Origin: Acinetobacter stercoris
Lineage (GTDB): Bacteria; Pseudomonadota; Gammaproteobacteria; Pseudomonadales; Moraxellaceae
Assembly: GCF_900323515.1 (NCBI RefSeq)
Contig: NZ_OOGT01000003.1
Coordinates: forward strand, 1 to 49,798
Reading direction: 5' to 3'
Length of the DNA: 49,798 bases
Shown here: piece by piece, positions 1-8,243 of the stretch
Layout of the letters: every line of letters starts with the position of its first letter
Position numbering within the stretch: the stretch's first letter is position 1
Position numbers and translations under genes: made by a program
Notes under the pieces: generated by a model
The model's database searches: none
Seen by the model: the letters and a program-made list of their open reading frames with translations, nothing else
Told to the model about the DNA's origin: nothing

Positions 1-280
1 AATTAATTTTTATATTAAGCTTTAAATGCATAAATACAAGTTAATAAAAGATACTATAGCTTCAAACAAACTGTGCCTTACATCACGATATTTTATTTTT
101 TATTATGCTATGGTAATTCCTGTTTTGAAAAATAATAAATATCTGCCCATTTTAAAAATGTTGCTATCTAGTGTCCCATATTTTCTGAAAGATATTTAGT
201 AAGATCTTATCTGATATTTGCCAACAATAATCCCTTTAAGAGAGGATAAATAAAATTTATACCAATCAAAAAGCTTCAGA

Positions 281-658
281 TCAACTAACCTGATCATAAT
301 CATCATCGTTGCTTGAACCTGAATCAGGTAGAGGAATTTCAATCAAAGGAATCAGATGATGAGCTTTACGTGCCTTCATGCACTGCTCATCTCCAACCTG
401 AACTTCTTTGCACGTTGAACTTCGCTCTGCATAAACACTACAACTCACCTGTTTTCCAACGTCTCCCTCAAGAGCGATACATCTCGGATTATTTTGATTG
501 GTACCTTTCATGCAAGAGTAAACTGGAGTTAATGGCTCTACATAGTTTTCAGGTAAAGCCTCTCCTTCAGCCCAATAAAATGAAACTCTAAAATATGCAC
601 AGCACGCACCACAGCTTAAACAGGCATCCTGATCCTGTATTATCAATTGAGATAACAT
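281..658 (-). CDS. YkgJ-type cysteine-cluster protein
   Basis: A 125-residue protein with the N-terminal pattern CLSCGACC at about residues 13-20. Further cysteines follow (YSCM, RCIAL, SCSVYAERSSTC, EQC), so eight or more could bind a metal or an Fe-S cluster. This is the layout of the YkgJ/UPF0153 family, described as zinc- or iron-chelating proteins of unknown substrate. There is no signal peptide or membrane segment, so a cytoplasmic location is likely. The C-terminal tail is acidic (SNDDDYD). It is a monocistronic minus-strand gene, 77 bp beyond the stop of the MBL-fold gene. The family call is good; the function is unknown. Confidence 0.8.
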   Translation of the reverse strand: MLSQLIIQDQDACLSCGACCAYFRVSFYWAEGEALPENYVEPLTPVYSCMKGTNQNNPRCIALEGDVGKQVSCSVYAERSSTCKEVQVGDEQCMKARKAHHLIPLIEIPLPDSGSSNDDDYDQVS

Positions 659-735
659 CTTCTTAAAATTCTCATTATCTGGACAAAGTTTTATCCAGAA
701 AATTTTAAAATTTTTCTGAAAAATTTCAAGATTTT

Positions 736-1533
736 TTATTTAGGGCAAGTGAAAGTATATTCATCCATTAAATCAATGCCACACTGCAAGTTTTCAATCC
801 AGTCTAAAAATTGATTCACCATGTTTTTACCTACAAATGGCTTACCATGCTGTGGAACAATCATATCAATATCCATATTGCGCACCATATTTACCCATAA
901 GCGAATCACACGATTTGAACACATATAGCGCTGATGAAAGCTTTTCATATAAGGAATATGATCGACAAAATTTTCTAGTGGTTGATTGACATCACTAACG
1001 ATAGAAGCCCCCATATCTCCAGAAAATAATATTTTTGATACTGGATCGTAAAACTGAAAATTACCCACAGAGTGCAAAAAATGAGCAGGAACAGCGATTA
1101 TTTTCGACTCACCTAATGAAATAGATTGACCTGAGTCTGGAATCTCAATCAAGCGCTCTTCCCAGTTACCCATCATACGTTCACTCATAAAAGAGGAACT
1201 TAAATGTGGTAAAAACCTTGCCCAGAGTTTAGATGAAGCAACTTTGGCACTGGTATAAACCAGCCAGCGTGGCATGGAAGTAATGATGTCAGGATCTTGA
1301 TGTGAAGCCATCACATAATCCAGATTCTGAAGCTTGGTATATTTATTCAATTCCATCGTTAGTGGAATGTATGTTAAATCACCACCGGGATCTAAAACTG
1401 CTGCACGACCATGATCAATAATTAAAAATTGATTTGCCTGCACACCTTCACCTTTTACAAGACTTGTAAAACTGATGCATTTATGTGTGCCATTATCAAA
1501 TAAAACCTGAGATGTAGTACGATCTACAGCCAT
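736..1533 (-). CDS. MBL-fold, ODP-type di-iron hydrolase-like protein
   Basis: A metallo-beta-lactamase-fold protein of 265 residues. The ligand motif is H-x-D-x-D (SHQDPDII, H78/D80/D82) instead of the HxHxDH of hydrolases. This is the variant seen in the oxygen-binding di-iron domain (ODP) of flavodiiron proteins and bacterial chemotaxis oxygen sensors. Further likely ligands are in AHFLHS (about 151-154), FSGDMG (about 173) and PQHGKPF (about 239). No flavodoxin domain is attached, so electron transfer would need a partner. The reading frame extends five codons upstream to a TTG, but ATG at 1533 lies about 10 nt after a GGGG stretch and is preferred. The substrate is unknown; oxygen or NO sensing or reduction is inference. 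Confidence 0.75.
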   Translation of the reverse strand: MAVDRTTSQVLFDNGTHKCISFTSLVKGEGVQANQFLIIDHGRAAVLDPGGDLTYIPLTMELNKYTKLQNLDYVMASHQDPDIITSMPRWLVYTSAKVASSKLWARFLPHLSSSFMSERMMGNWEERLIEIPDSGQSISLGESKIIAVPAHFLHSVGNFQFYDPVSKILFSGDMGASIVSDVNQPLENFVDHIPYMKSFHQRYMCSNRVIRLWVNMVRNMDIDMIVPQHGKPFVGKNMVNQFLDWIENLQCGIDLMDEYTFTCPK

Positions 1534-1659
1534 TCTTTTAAACCCCAAAAAAAATTTTTAAATAAAAAATAATTAAAATATTTATTCCATATAAAATATA
1601 AGGAATTCATTAAAGTTACAATGATTTTATTTACTTTGTTGCTTTTAATTTAATAAATA

Positions 1660-1691
1660 AAAAAGCCCGATCATGTAACCGAGCTTTTTGA
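1660..1691. terminator. Bidirectional intrinsic terminator
   Basis: An AAAAGCcCG / CGaGCTTTT stem with a loop of about 10 nt, an A-run on one side and a T-run on the other. It lies just after the stop of the minus-strand exporter gene and so ends that transcript. Confidence 0.7.
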
Positions 1692-1717
1692 TAAATTGAA
1701 TTAAATTAAAGATTCAG

Positions 1718-2293
1718 TTAGAAAAAATAATGTTGCACTAAAGCACTAACACCCATGATAAAGAATATTGCTGCACCTATCTTATGAATTAAAGAGATTG
1801 GTAATTTTTCAGCCATTTTATTACCAATAAAAACGGCTGGTGCATTAACCAGCATGATTCCGAGTGTAGTACCCAAAGTAACTAAACCAATGCTATCAAA
1901 TCTTGCAGCCAGTGCTACTGTCGCAATCTGTGTCTTATCACCAATTTCTGCAAGGAAAAACAGCACAAATGTTGCACCAAACACACCATATTTTTGCCAT
2001 TTGTTGATACTACCAGACTCATCATCCAATTCATCTGGAATAAGCATCCAGACTGACATACCAATAAATCCTAATGCCACAATCCACAGTAACACTGTTG
2101 GGCTCAGTACAGTGGTAATCCACTGACCTAAAATTGCGGATACACCATGATTGACAACAGTTGCCAGGAAAATCGCAGTTAAAATCGGGACAGGTTTGCG
2201 AAATTTTGCGGCAAGTAGTAATGCGAGTAATTGTGTTTTATCACCCATTTCAGACAGGGCAACAATCAATAAGGAAATAAGAAAAGCATGCAT
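1718..2293 (-). CDS. GDT1/TMEM165-family manganese exporter (MneA-like)
   Basis: An inner-membrane protein of 191 residues with about six hydrophobic helices. It holds the duplicated family signature E-x-G-D-K-T-Q: SEMGDKTQ at about residues 14-21 and AEIGDKTQ at about 115-122. The GDT1/UPF0016 family are cation transporters; MneA in Vibrio exports Mn2+. The Mn2+-responsive yybP-ykoY riboswitch in the leader supports a manganese-efflux role independently of homology. The start is ATG with AGAGA about 8 nt upstream. The gene stands alone and is followed by an intrinsic terminator. The alternative, Ca2+/H+ exchange as in eukaryotic homologues, is less likely given the riboswitch. Confidence 0.88.
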   Translation of the reverse strand: MHAFLISLLIVALSEMGDKTQLLALLLAAKFRKPVPILTAIFLATVVNHGVSAILGQWITTVLSPTVLLWIVALGFIGMSVWMLIPDELDDESGSINKWQKYGVFGATFVLFFLAEIGDKTQIATVALAARFDSIGLVTLGTTLGIMLVNAPAVFIGNKMAEKLPISLIHKIGAAIFFIMGVSALVQHYFF

Positions 2294-2380
2294 GATGTAT
2301 TTCTCTGGCTAGCAAGTTCTACCGATGACTTATCCCTCCTGCTAGCCAAAATGGGTGATAACCCAATGCAGAGTGATAAA
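2294..2380 (-). promoter_or_regulatory. Probable riboswitch expression platform
   Basis: Between aptamer and start codon the minus strand carries a perfect GGCTAGCA / TGCTAGCC pair (2340-2347 and 2307-2314). It encloses a GGAGGGAT stretch about 44 nt before the ATG. A second small hairpin (GGGTtatcACCC, about 2346-2360) lies nearer the aptamer. These are candidates for the alternative structures that expose or hide the ribosome binding site. There is no clear T-tract, which favours translational control. Confidence 0.5.
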
Positions 2381-2512
2381 TCAAAGGTCTTGCCAACAAA
2401 AGAAAGCTTGTGAAAGCTTTATTGGTGTTTTGCTATGATGACCATGTTCTGTTGAACAATTATGTTGACCATCACCTATTCACGCTGTGAATAGCGGCTA
2501 CTCCCCAATGAA
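2381..2512 (-). ncRNA. yybP-ykoY manganese riboswitch aptamer
   Basis: On the minus strand the leader begins with TTGGGGAGTAGCC (2496-2508), the conserved 5' loop of yybP-ykoY. It ends with GGCAAGACCTTTGA (2381-2394), matching the conserved 3' AGCAAGACCUUU segment. Between them are hairpin arms including a TATTCAC/GTGAATA stem. The family senses Mn2+ and usually controls Mn2+ exporters such as mntP and alx, which fits the gene downstream. I recognised it by its motifs; no covariance model was run. Confidence 0.88.
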
Positions 2513-2520
2513 GTATGCAT

Positions 2521-2550
2521 AGTCTACAATGTTTTATAGATCTTTTTCAA
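2521..2550 (-). promoter_or_regulatory. Candidate promoter of the riboswitch/exporter transcript
   Basis: On the minus strand, TTGAAA (2545-2550), an 18-bp spacer and TAGACT (2521-2526). Transcription would start around 2515, a few bases before the conserved GGGGAGTAG of the aptamer. Confidence 0.5.
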
Positions 2551-2567
2551 TTTTAAATTAATGTTAT

Positions 2568-3245
2568 ATGAGAAATATTTTTCCTGATTTTATTCAACAA
2601 AATCTGCATCCTGAAACTATTTTTATTATTGGGGGTGGCCCTTCGATTCAATCGTACGACTTAACACAACTTCAACACCCAGATTATTTTATTATTACCT
2701 GTAATCAGGCTTTTCAGTTATTACCACACAGTAAGATTTCCCATCATAGTGACTATAGTTGGTGGCAAAAATATCATCAACGTCTTGAAATGGATTTTAA
2801 GGGCCAAATAATCACCGGATGTGGTTTAGGCAGTAATCTGACTTATCCTGATTCAGTTATCAAACTCAATACCATTCAGTTTCATACCAGAGAACAACTA
2901 TTTAAATCTCCATCATATGTTTATGGCAACAATTGTGGATTACAAACGGTGTCTTTAGCTCATTTGTTTATACCTAAAAATATTGTACTGATTGGTTTTG
3001 ATTTTAAATCTGAAAATAATCAAAGCCATGGCTATATTCAAGATCAACAAAACAATATTAAAAGCTATGAAAAATTCTGGACATTATTTTTAAAAGATTT
3101 TCAGAGATTTGAACAAAGGCGGCATCAAATTTGGCATGAAATTAATCCAGATTACCCTTTACCCAAGATCTGGAATATAAATCCAAATTCCGCTTTAACC
3201 CTTTATGATCAAACAGCCAGGCTAGATGACTTTATTTCAATTTGA
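2568..3245 (+). CDS. Uncharacterised GGGPS-motif protein (DUF115/MptE-like fold?)
   Basis: A 225-residue protein I cannot name with certainty. The N-terminus reads IFIIGGGPSIQSYDL (about 18-32), then FIITCNQAF, a HHSDYSWW segment, and later VLIGFDFK. A GGGPS loop followed by a stretch reporting a D-rich position is typical of Rossmann-like DUF115/MptE-type proteins and of sialyltransferase-like proteins in surface-polysaccharide or phage loci. It is unusually AT-rich and rich in H, Q, N and W. There is no signal peptide or membrane helix and no obvious ribosome binding site. The gene is isolated, divergent from the riboswitch and closed by a terminator. Horizontal origin is possible but not shown. 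Confidence 0.55.
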   Translation: MRNIFPDFIQQNLHPETIFIIGGGPSIQSYDLTQLQHPDYFIITCNQAFQLLPHSKISHHSDYSWWQKYHQRLEMDFKGQIITGCGLGSNLTYPDSVIKLNTIQFHTREQLFKSPSYVYGNNCGLQTVSLAHLFIPKNIVLIGFDFKSENNQSHGYIQDQQNNIKSYEKFWTLFLKDFQRFEQRRHQIWHEINPDYPLPKIWNINPNSALTLYDQTARLDDFISI

Positions 3246-3261
3246 CAAAACCCTTTAAAAT

Positions 3262-3290
3262 AAAAAACCCCGCTAAAGCGAGGTTTTTTA
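3262..3290. terminator. Bidirectional intrinsic terminator
   Basis: AAAAAACCcCGC-taaa-GCGaGGTTTTTT between two convergent genes. The A-run and T-run flank a GC-rich stem, so it serves both the plus-strand gene and aceF. Confidence 0.85.
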
Positions 3291-3300
3291 CAGCCTAACT

Positions 3301-5280
3301 TTAAAGCAAAATATTACGAATATCTGCTAAAAGTTTAGTCAGTTTATGAGTAAAACGTGCTGCATCTGCACCATTAATCACACGGTGGTCATAAGACAAT
3401 GATAACGGTAACATCAAACGCGGATCAAAGTCTTGACCATTCCAGACTGGTTGCATCGTTGCAGGAGAAATCCCTAAAATCGCAACTTGTGGCCAGTTCA
3501 CCAATGGTGTAAATGCTGTACCACCTATACTACCTAAACTTGTGATCGTAAAGTTTGCACCTTGTAAGTCTTTCGGAGAAAGTTTCTTATCACGTGCTTT
3601 CTTACTTAATTCGCCAAGTTCAATCGCAATCTGTTTGATTGATTTCTGATCAGGATTACGAAGCACAGGAACCGTTAAACCATCTGGAGTTGCAACAGCA
3701 ATACCCATATGGATTTCATTACGGAGCAATACAGATTTTTGGTCATCTGCCAAATGCCCTGCAAAATAAGGTTCTTCTTTTAACAAGAAGGCTACGGCTT
3801 TAGCAATAAATGCCAGAATAGTTAAGCTAATACCTTGTTGTTTAAAGCCTGCCTTGAGTTCACCACGCCAAGCTTCAAGTTCAGTAATATCTGCCAGATC
3901 AAACTGAGTAACTTGTGGGATAAAGTTATTCAATGACAACTGTGGTACAGAAACTTGCTGTAAACGTGTCATTGCCTTAATTTCACCACCACCAAAGGCA
4001 CTAAAATCAGGTAATGCTGGAAGACCTGAAGCAACTTGAGCGACCGCTTGTGAAGACGAGGTTTGTGGTGCAGTTAAACGTTGCTTAACATAAGCAAATA
4101 CATCTTCCTTTACAACACGTTCATGAGGACCTGAAGACTCTACTTGTGCCAGTAAGACACCTAGTTCACGTGCAAGTTTACGAACAGCTGGTCCTGCATA
4201 GACTTTGGCATTTTCTGCTTGTTGCTCTTTGCTTAATTTGTCTGAGCTATTGCTCACATGTGCTTGTGGCTCAACTACTTTTTCAGAACCTGATACAGCT
4301 TTAGTTTCAGCTTTTACAGGTTGAGTCGATTGTTGTGCTTTGGTTTCTTGAACAGATGGTTGAACATCAGCTACACCATCAATTGTCACCAAAGGCATGC
4401 CTTGCTTAACTTCCTGATTGGCACTGACATGAATCGCCTTGATCGTACCCGAAACTGTGCTTGGAACTTCTACTGATGCTTTATCAGACTCAACAACAAC
4501 TAAACTTTGATCTTTTTCAACACGATCACCAACACTGACCAAAATTTCAGATACAGAAGCTTTATCCACACCCAAATCTGGAACAGCAATTTCAACCGGA
4601 CCAGCCGCTTGGGCAACGTCTTTTGGAGCTTCGGTTTTATTTGGTGCAACTGCTGGAGCAGACTCAGCTTTAGCTTGTGTACTTGCAACTGATGTCGAAG
4701 CAGAAGATGTCTTCACTTTAATTAGGACTACACCTTCTTTTACACTATCACCTTCTTTTACAGCAATGCTTTCAACTGTACCCTCAACCGTACTTGGAAC
4801 CTCAACAGTCGCTTTATCAGACTCAACCACAACAATGCTGTCATCCACAGCAATTTCATCACCAACTTTTACTAAAATTTCACCAACCAGTGCTTTTTCC
4901 ACACCAATATCTGGAACTTTAACTTCAACAGTTTGTGAGGAATTAGATGGTGCCGGCGCAGCAACTTTTTCTTCTGTTACTGCTGCCTCTTCTTCAACTT
5001 TTACCTCTGTTTGGGCTGACTTTTCTTCAGACTTTACTGATACTTCTTCAGCATCAACAGACTCTATCTCAACTAAAGCCGTTCCCTCAGAAACCTCATC
5101 ACCTTCTTTGATCAGAATACTCTTAACCACACCTGTAGTCGTGCTAGGCACTTCTACAGATGCTTTATCAGATTCGAGTAAGACAATACTGTCATCAACA
5201 GAAATATGATCACCCACCTTTACCAGAATTTCTGCGACAGTGGCTTTTTCTACACCAATATCAGGAGTCTTAATTTGCAT
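3301..5280 (-). CDS. aceF: Pyruvate dehydrogenase E2, dihydrolipoyl acetyltransferase
   Basis: The 659-residue core of the pyruvate dehydrogenase complex; it transfers the acetyl group from lipoamide to CoA. Three lipoyl domains lie in series (about 1-75, 118-195 and 229-305), each with the lipoylated lysine in ESDKA(S/T)VEVPS (K39 in the first). They are joined by Ala/Pro/Glu/Thr-rich linkers. The E1/E3-binding domain follows (about 360-400, AGPAVRKLARELG). The catalytic domain ends with SYDHRVINGADAARF, which holds the active-site histidine. Three lipoyl domains match E. coli AceF. The start is ATG, 2 nt after aceE, with GGAG inside the end of aceE, so translation is probably coupled. The gene for E3 is not in this window. 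Confidence 0.97.
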   Translation of the reverse strand: MQIKTPDIGVEKATVAEILVKVGDHISVDDSIVLLESDKASVEVPSTTTGVVKSILIKEGDEVSEGTALVEIESVDAEEVSVKSEEKSAQTEVKVEEEAAVTEEKVAAPAPSNSSQTVEVKVPDIGVEKALVGEILVKVGDEIAVDDSIVVVESDKATVEVPSTVEGTVESIAVKEGDSVKEGVVLIKVKTSSASTSVASTQAKAESAPAVAPNKTEAPKDVAQAAGPVEIAVPDLGVDKASVSEILVSVGDRVEKDQSLVVVESDKASVEVPSTVSGTIKAIHVSANQEVKQGMPLVTIDGVADVQPSVQETKAQQSTQPVKAETKAVSGSEKVVEPQAHVSNSSDKLSKEQQAENAKVYAGPAVRKLARELGVLLAQVESSGPHERVVKEDVFAYVKQRLTAPQTSSSQAVAQVASGLPALPDFSAFGGGEIKAMTRLQQVSVPQLSLNNFIPQVTQFDLADITELEAWRGELKAGFKQQGISLTILAFIAKAVAFLLKEEPYFAGHLADDQKSVLLRNEIHMGIAVATPDGLTVPVLRNPDQKSIKQIAIELGELSKKARDKKLSPKDLQGANFTITSLGSIGGTAFTPLVNWPQVAILGISPATMQPVWNGQDFDPRLMLPLSLSYDHRVINGADAARFTHKLTKLLADIRNILL

Positions 5281-5282
5281 TA

Positions 5283-7994
5283 TTATTTCTCCTCACTAGA
5301 TTCAGCATATGCTGCCACTTCTTGAACTTCTGGATGCGCTTGAGGTAACCATGCAACTGGGCGGTCTACATCCAGCTCAAATGAAGAAATTGCATCTTTA
5401 ACCAAACGTGCATCTACTTCACCTTCATCGGCAAGTTTTTTCAATGTTGCAACCACAATATGAGCAGCATCGACACCGAAGAAACTACGTAAATTACCAC
5501 GTGTATCAGAACGACCGTAACCATCAGTACCTAGTGTTACAAATGGACGTCCATCAGGGAGATATGCACGAATCTGTTCACTATAAGCACGGATATGATC
5601 TGTTGCAGAAACCACAATACCATCAGTACCACGTAGTTGTTTAGATACCCAAGACTCTTTTGCTTGTTCGGCAAGTGGGTGTAAACGATTGTATTCATCT
5701 ACTGCCATACCATCACGAGCGAGTTCATTGAAGCTCGTAACACTCCAGACATTTGAGTGGATTTGATATTCATCACGTAAAATTTGTGCAGCTTTAATCA
5801 CTTCACGCAGAATGACACCAGAACCTAATAACTGGACTGTTGCTTTTTCATCTTTCTCGAACAAATACATACCACGTTTAATGCCTTCTTCGGCACCCTG
5901 TGGTAATGCTGGTTGTTCATAGTTTTCATTCATCAACGTCAAGTAATAGAACACACGTTCCTGATTGACATACATACGTTGCAAACCATCATGAATAATG
6001 ACAGCAAGCTCGTAACCAAAACATGGATCATAGGCAACACAGTTAGGAATCGTGCTTGCTAAAACATGAGAGTGGCCATCTTGGTGTTGTAAGCCCTCAC
6101 CATTGAGTGTAGTACGACCCGCAGTAGCACCAAATAAGAAACCTTGTGCTTGAGAATCACCTGCAGCCCAAGCAATATCACCAATACGCTGGAAACCAAA
6201 CATAGAGTAATACATATACATTGGAATCATTGGCAAGTTATTTGTTGAATAACTTGTACCCAAAGCAGACCATGCACTCATTGCACCAGCTTCGTTAATA
6301 CCTTCCTGAAGCATATGACCATCTTTAGCTTCACGATAGTTCATCAATTGTTCCTGGTCTTCAGGCGTATAGTTTTGGCCGTGCGCTGCATAAATTCCTA
6401 ACTGACGGAACATACCTTCCAGACCAAAAGTACGTGCTTCATCTGGAACAATCGGCACTACACGGTCTTTAATTGCTTTTTCTTTCAATAATGCAGCAAT
6501 TAAACGTACCATCACCATAGTGGTTGATTGCTCTTTACCGCCACTACCTTTAAGTACACCATCAAATACAGATAACTCAGGAATTTCCAAAGCAACACTT
6601 TCTTTACGACGTGCTGGCAAATAGCCACCTAAACCTTCACGGCGTGCTTTCATATATTTCAGTTCAGGTGAGTTTTCACCTGGACGGTAGAATGGAAGTT
6701 CTTCCAATTGCTCATCAGTAAATGGCAAATTAAAACGGTTACGGAAATACTTAAGTGACTCCAAATGCATTTTCTTGATTTGGTGAGTTTTGTTTACGCC
6801 TTCAATCTCTTCGGATAAACCATAACCTTTCACAGTTTTTGCCAAAATTACCGTTGGCTGACCATTACTGGTCATTGCTGCCGCATAAGCTGCGTAAACT
6901 TTGTATGGATCGTGGCCACCCCGATTTAGATTTTCAATGTCTTCATCGCTTAAATGTTTTACCATTTCTTCCGTTTCAGGATATTTATTAAAGAAATGCT
7001 CACGCGTATAAGCACCACCTTTTACCTGATAACGCTGATAGTCACCATCTAACGCTTCATCCATACGTGCCTTTAATGCACCAGATGAGTCTTTATCTAA
7101 TAATGGATCCCAATGACGCCCCCAAACTACCTTGATTACACGCCATCCAGCACCACGGAATAGCGATTCAAGTTCCTGAATAATTTTACCATTACCACGC
7201 ACCGGACCATCCAGACGTTGTAAATTACAGTTAATTACCCAGATCAGGTTATCCAGCTTTTCGCGACCAGCTAAAGAAATCGCACCCAAGCTTTCTGGCT
7301 CATCCATTTCACCATCGCCAAGATAAGCCCAGACCTTACGATCTTCTTCTTTGATCAAACCACGATTCATCAAATATTTTTGAATATGTGCCTGATAGAT
7401 TGACATGATTGGACCTAGTCCCATAGATACTGTTGGGAACTGCCAATAATCAGGCATCAGATACGGGTGAGGATAACTGGATAAACCATTACCATTTACT
7501 TCACGGCGGAAATTATTTAACTGATCTTCAGTTAAACGCCCTTCCAGGAAAGAACGAGCGTAAATACCAGGGGCACAGTGACCTTGATAATAAATCATGT
7601 CACCGCCAAAATTTTCATTATTTGCACGGAAAAAATGGTTAAAACCGACATCATATAATGTTGCTGAAGATGCAAAACTTGCCAAGTGACCACCTAGGTC
7701 ATCACCAGTTTTGTTTGCACGCAATACCATTGCAAGAGCATTCCAACGGATTAATGCACGAATACGACGCTCCATGTCCTGGTCGCCTGGCATTGCTGGT
7801 TGCTCTTCTACCGAAATGGTATTTAAATAAGGAGTATTTAGTCGCTGAATGGGTACGTGTTTCGCAATCGCTTGTTGGTATAATTTTTCGAGTAAAAAAG
7901 CGGCACGTTCAGTCCCCATGTGTTGCAAAACAGAGTCAAAAGCGTCTTGCCACTCTTGTGTCTCTTGCGCGTCAGAATCACCGTAATACGCCAT
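5283..7994 (-). CDS. aceE: Pyruvate dehydrogenase E1 (homodimeric type)
   Basis: Thiamine-diphosphate-dependent decarboxylase of 903 residues; it decarboxylates pyruvate and acetylates the E2 lipoyl arm. Its length matches the homodimeric gammaproteobacterial E1 (E. coli 887). The ThDP/Mg motif is GDGEMDEPES...NCNLQRLDGPV (about 227-266). The N-terminal SYPHPYLMPDYWQFPTVSMG and the transketolase-type central segment GLQHQDGHSH are also typical. The start is ATG with AGGGAG about 10 nt upstream. It is the first gene of aceE-aceF. A palindrome ATGATA-N4-TATCAT lies 32 nt upstream of the start and may be an operator; the PdhR-type AATTGGT half-site known from E. coli is not evident. Confidence 0.97.
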   Translation of the reverse strand: MAYYGDSDAQETQEWQDAFDSVLQHMGTERAAFLLEKLYQQAIAKHVPIQRLNTPYLNTISVEEQPAMPGDQDMERRIRALIRWNALAMVLRANKTGDDLGGHLASFASSATLYDVGFNHFFRANNENFGGDMIYYQGHCAPGIYARSFLEGRLTEDQLNNFRREVNGNGLSSYPHPYLMPDYWQFPTVSMGLGPIMSIYQAHIQKYLMNRGLIKEEDRKVWAYLGDGEMDEPESLGAISLAGREKLDNLIWVINCNLQRLDGPVRGNGKIIQELESLFRGAGWRVIKVVWGRHWDPLLDKDSSGALKARMDEALDGDYQRYQVKGGAYTREHFFNKYPETEEMVKHLSDEDIENLNRGGHDPYKVYAAYAAAMTSNGQPTVILAKTVKGYGLSEEIEGVNKTHQIKKMHLESLKYFRNRFNLPFTDEQLEELPFYRPGENSPELKYMKARREGLGGYLPARRKESVALEIPELSVFDGVLKGSGGKEQSTTMVMVRLIAALLKEKAIKDRVVPIVPDEARTFGLEGMFRQLGIYAAHGQNYTPEDQEQLMNYREAKDGHMLQEGINEAGAMSAWSALGTSYSTNNLPMIPMYMYYSMFGFQRIGDIAWAAGDSQAQGFLFGATAGRTTLNGEGLQHQDGHSHVLASTIPNCVAYDPCFGYELAVIIHDGLQRMYVNQERVFYYLTLMNENYEQPALPQGAEEGIKRGMYLFEKDEKATVQLLGSGVILREVIKAAQILRDEYQIHSNVWSVTSFNELARDGMAVDEYNRLHPLAEQAKESWVSKQLRGTDGIVVSATDHIRAYSEQIRAYLPDGRPFVTLGTDGYGRSDTRGNLRSFFGVDAAHIVVATLKKLADEGEVDARLVKDAISSFELDVDRPVAWLPQAHPEVQEVAAYAESSEEK

Positions 7995-8025
7995 AATTCA
8001 ACTACTCCCTTGATCTCTTTTCTAT

Positions 8026-8041
8026 ATGATATATGTATCAT
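8026..8041. promoter_or_regulatory. Palindrome upstream of aceE (possible operator)
   Basis: ATGATA-TATG-TATCAT, 32-47 bp upstream of the aceE start codon. The arms are perfect 6-mers. It could be a repressor site or the 5' untranslated part of the mRNA; no regulator gene is adjacent. Confidence 0.35.
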
Positions 8042-8136
8042 GTTTTAGGGGTGTTAAGTTATCGTTACAGATGAATGTGGATTGGTACTATTATTTAGTA
8101 TCTAAATACTCTGTGACCTTTTTGCATATTATTTAA

Positions 8137-8164
8137 CAAAAAACCGCCAATAAAGGCGGTTATT
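8137..8164 (-). terminator. Intrinsic terminator of the M23 peptidase gene
   Basis: On the minus strand, ACCGCC-tttatt-GGCGGT followed by TTTTTTG. It lies about 80 bp past the peptidase stop codon. The 249-bp gap 7995-8243 otherwise holds only the aceE leader. Confidence 0.8.
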
Positions 8165-8243
8165 CATACAGTCATTATTTTAATAAATGATATTACGGAG
8201 ATCATTGATATATTTGATATCTACGCTCCCCAAATATTAGCAG

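Noticed and set aside
1-280. Possible gene or RNA at the left edge
   Set aside because: AT-rich, no frame, hairpin or promoter I can support; probably upstream sequence of a gene outside the window.
313-591. 92-codon plus-strand frame
   Set aside because: Lies wholly opposite the YkgJ-type gene, which has a strong cysteine signature.
2325-2340. GGAGGGAT as the exporter's ribosome binding site
   Set aside because: About 44 nt from the ATG, with no in-frame start at suitable distance.
4766-5209. 147-codon Ser/Thr-rich plus-strand frame
   Set aside because: Antisense shadow of the lipoyl domains and linkers of aceF; its repeats mirror those domains.
4450-5280. DNA-level direct repeats
   Set aside because: They encode the three homologous lipoyl domains of AceF and are not a mobile or CRISPR-type repeat.
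7433-8041. Several short plus- and minus-strand frames over the start of aceE
   Set aside because: They overlap the conserved E1 N-terminus and the leader, and none has a ribosome binding site.
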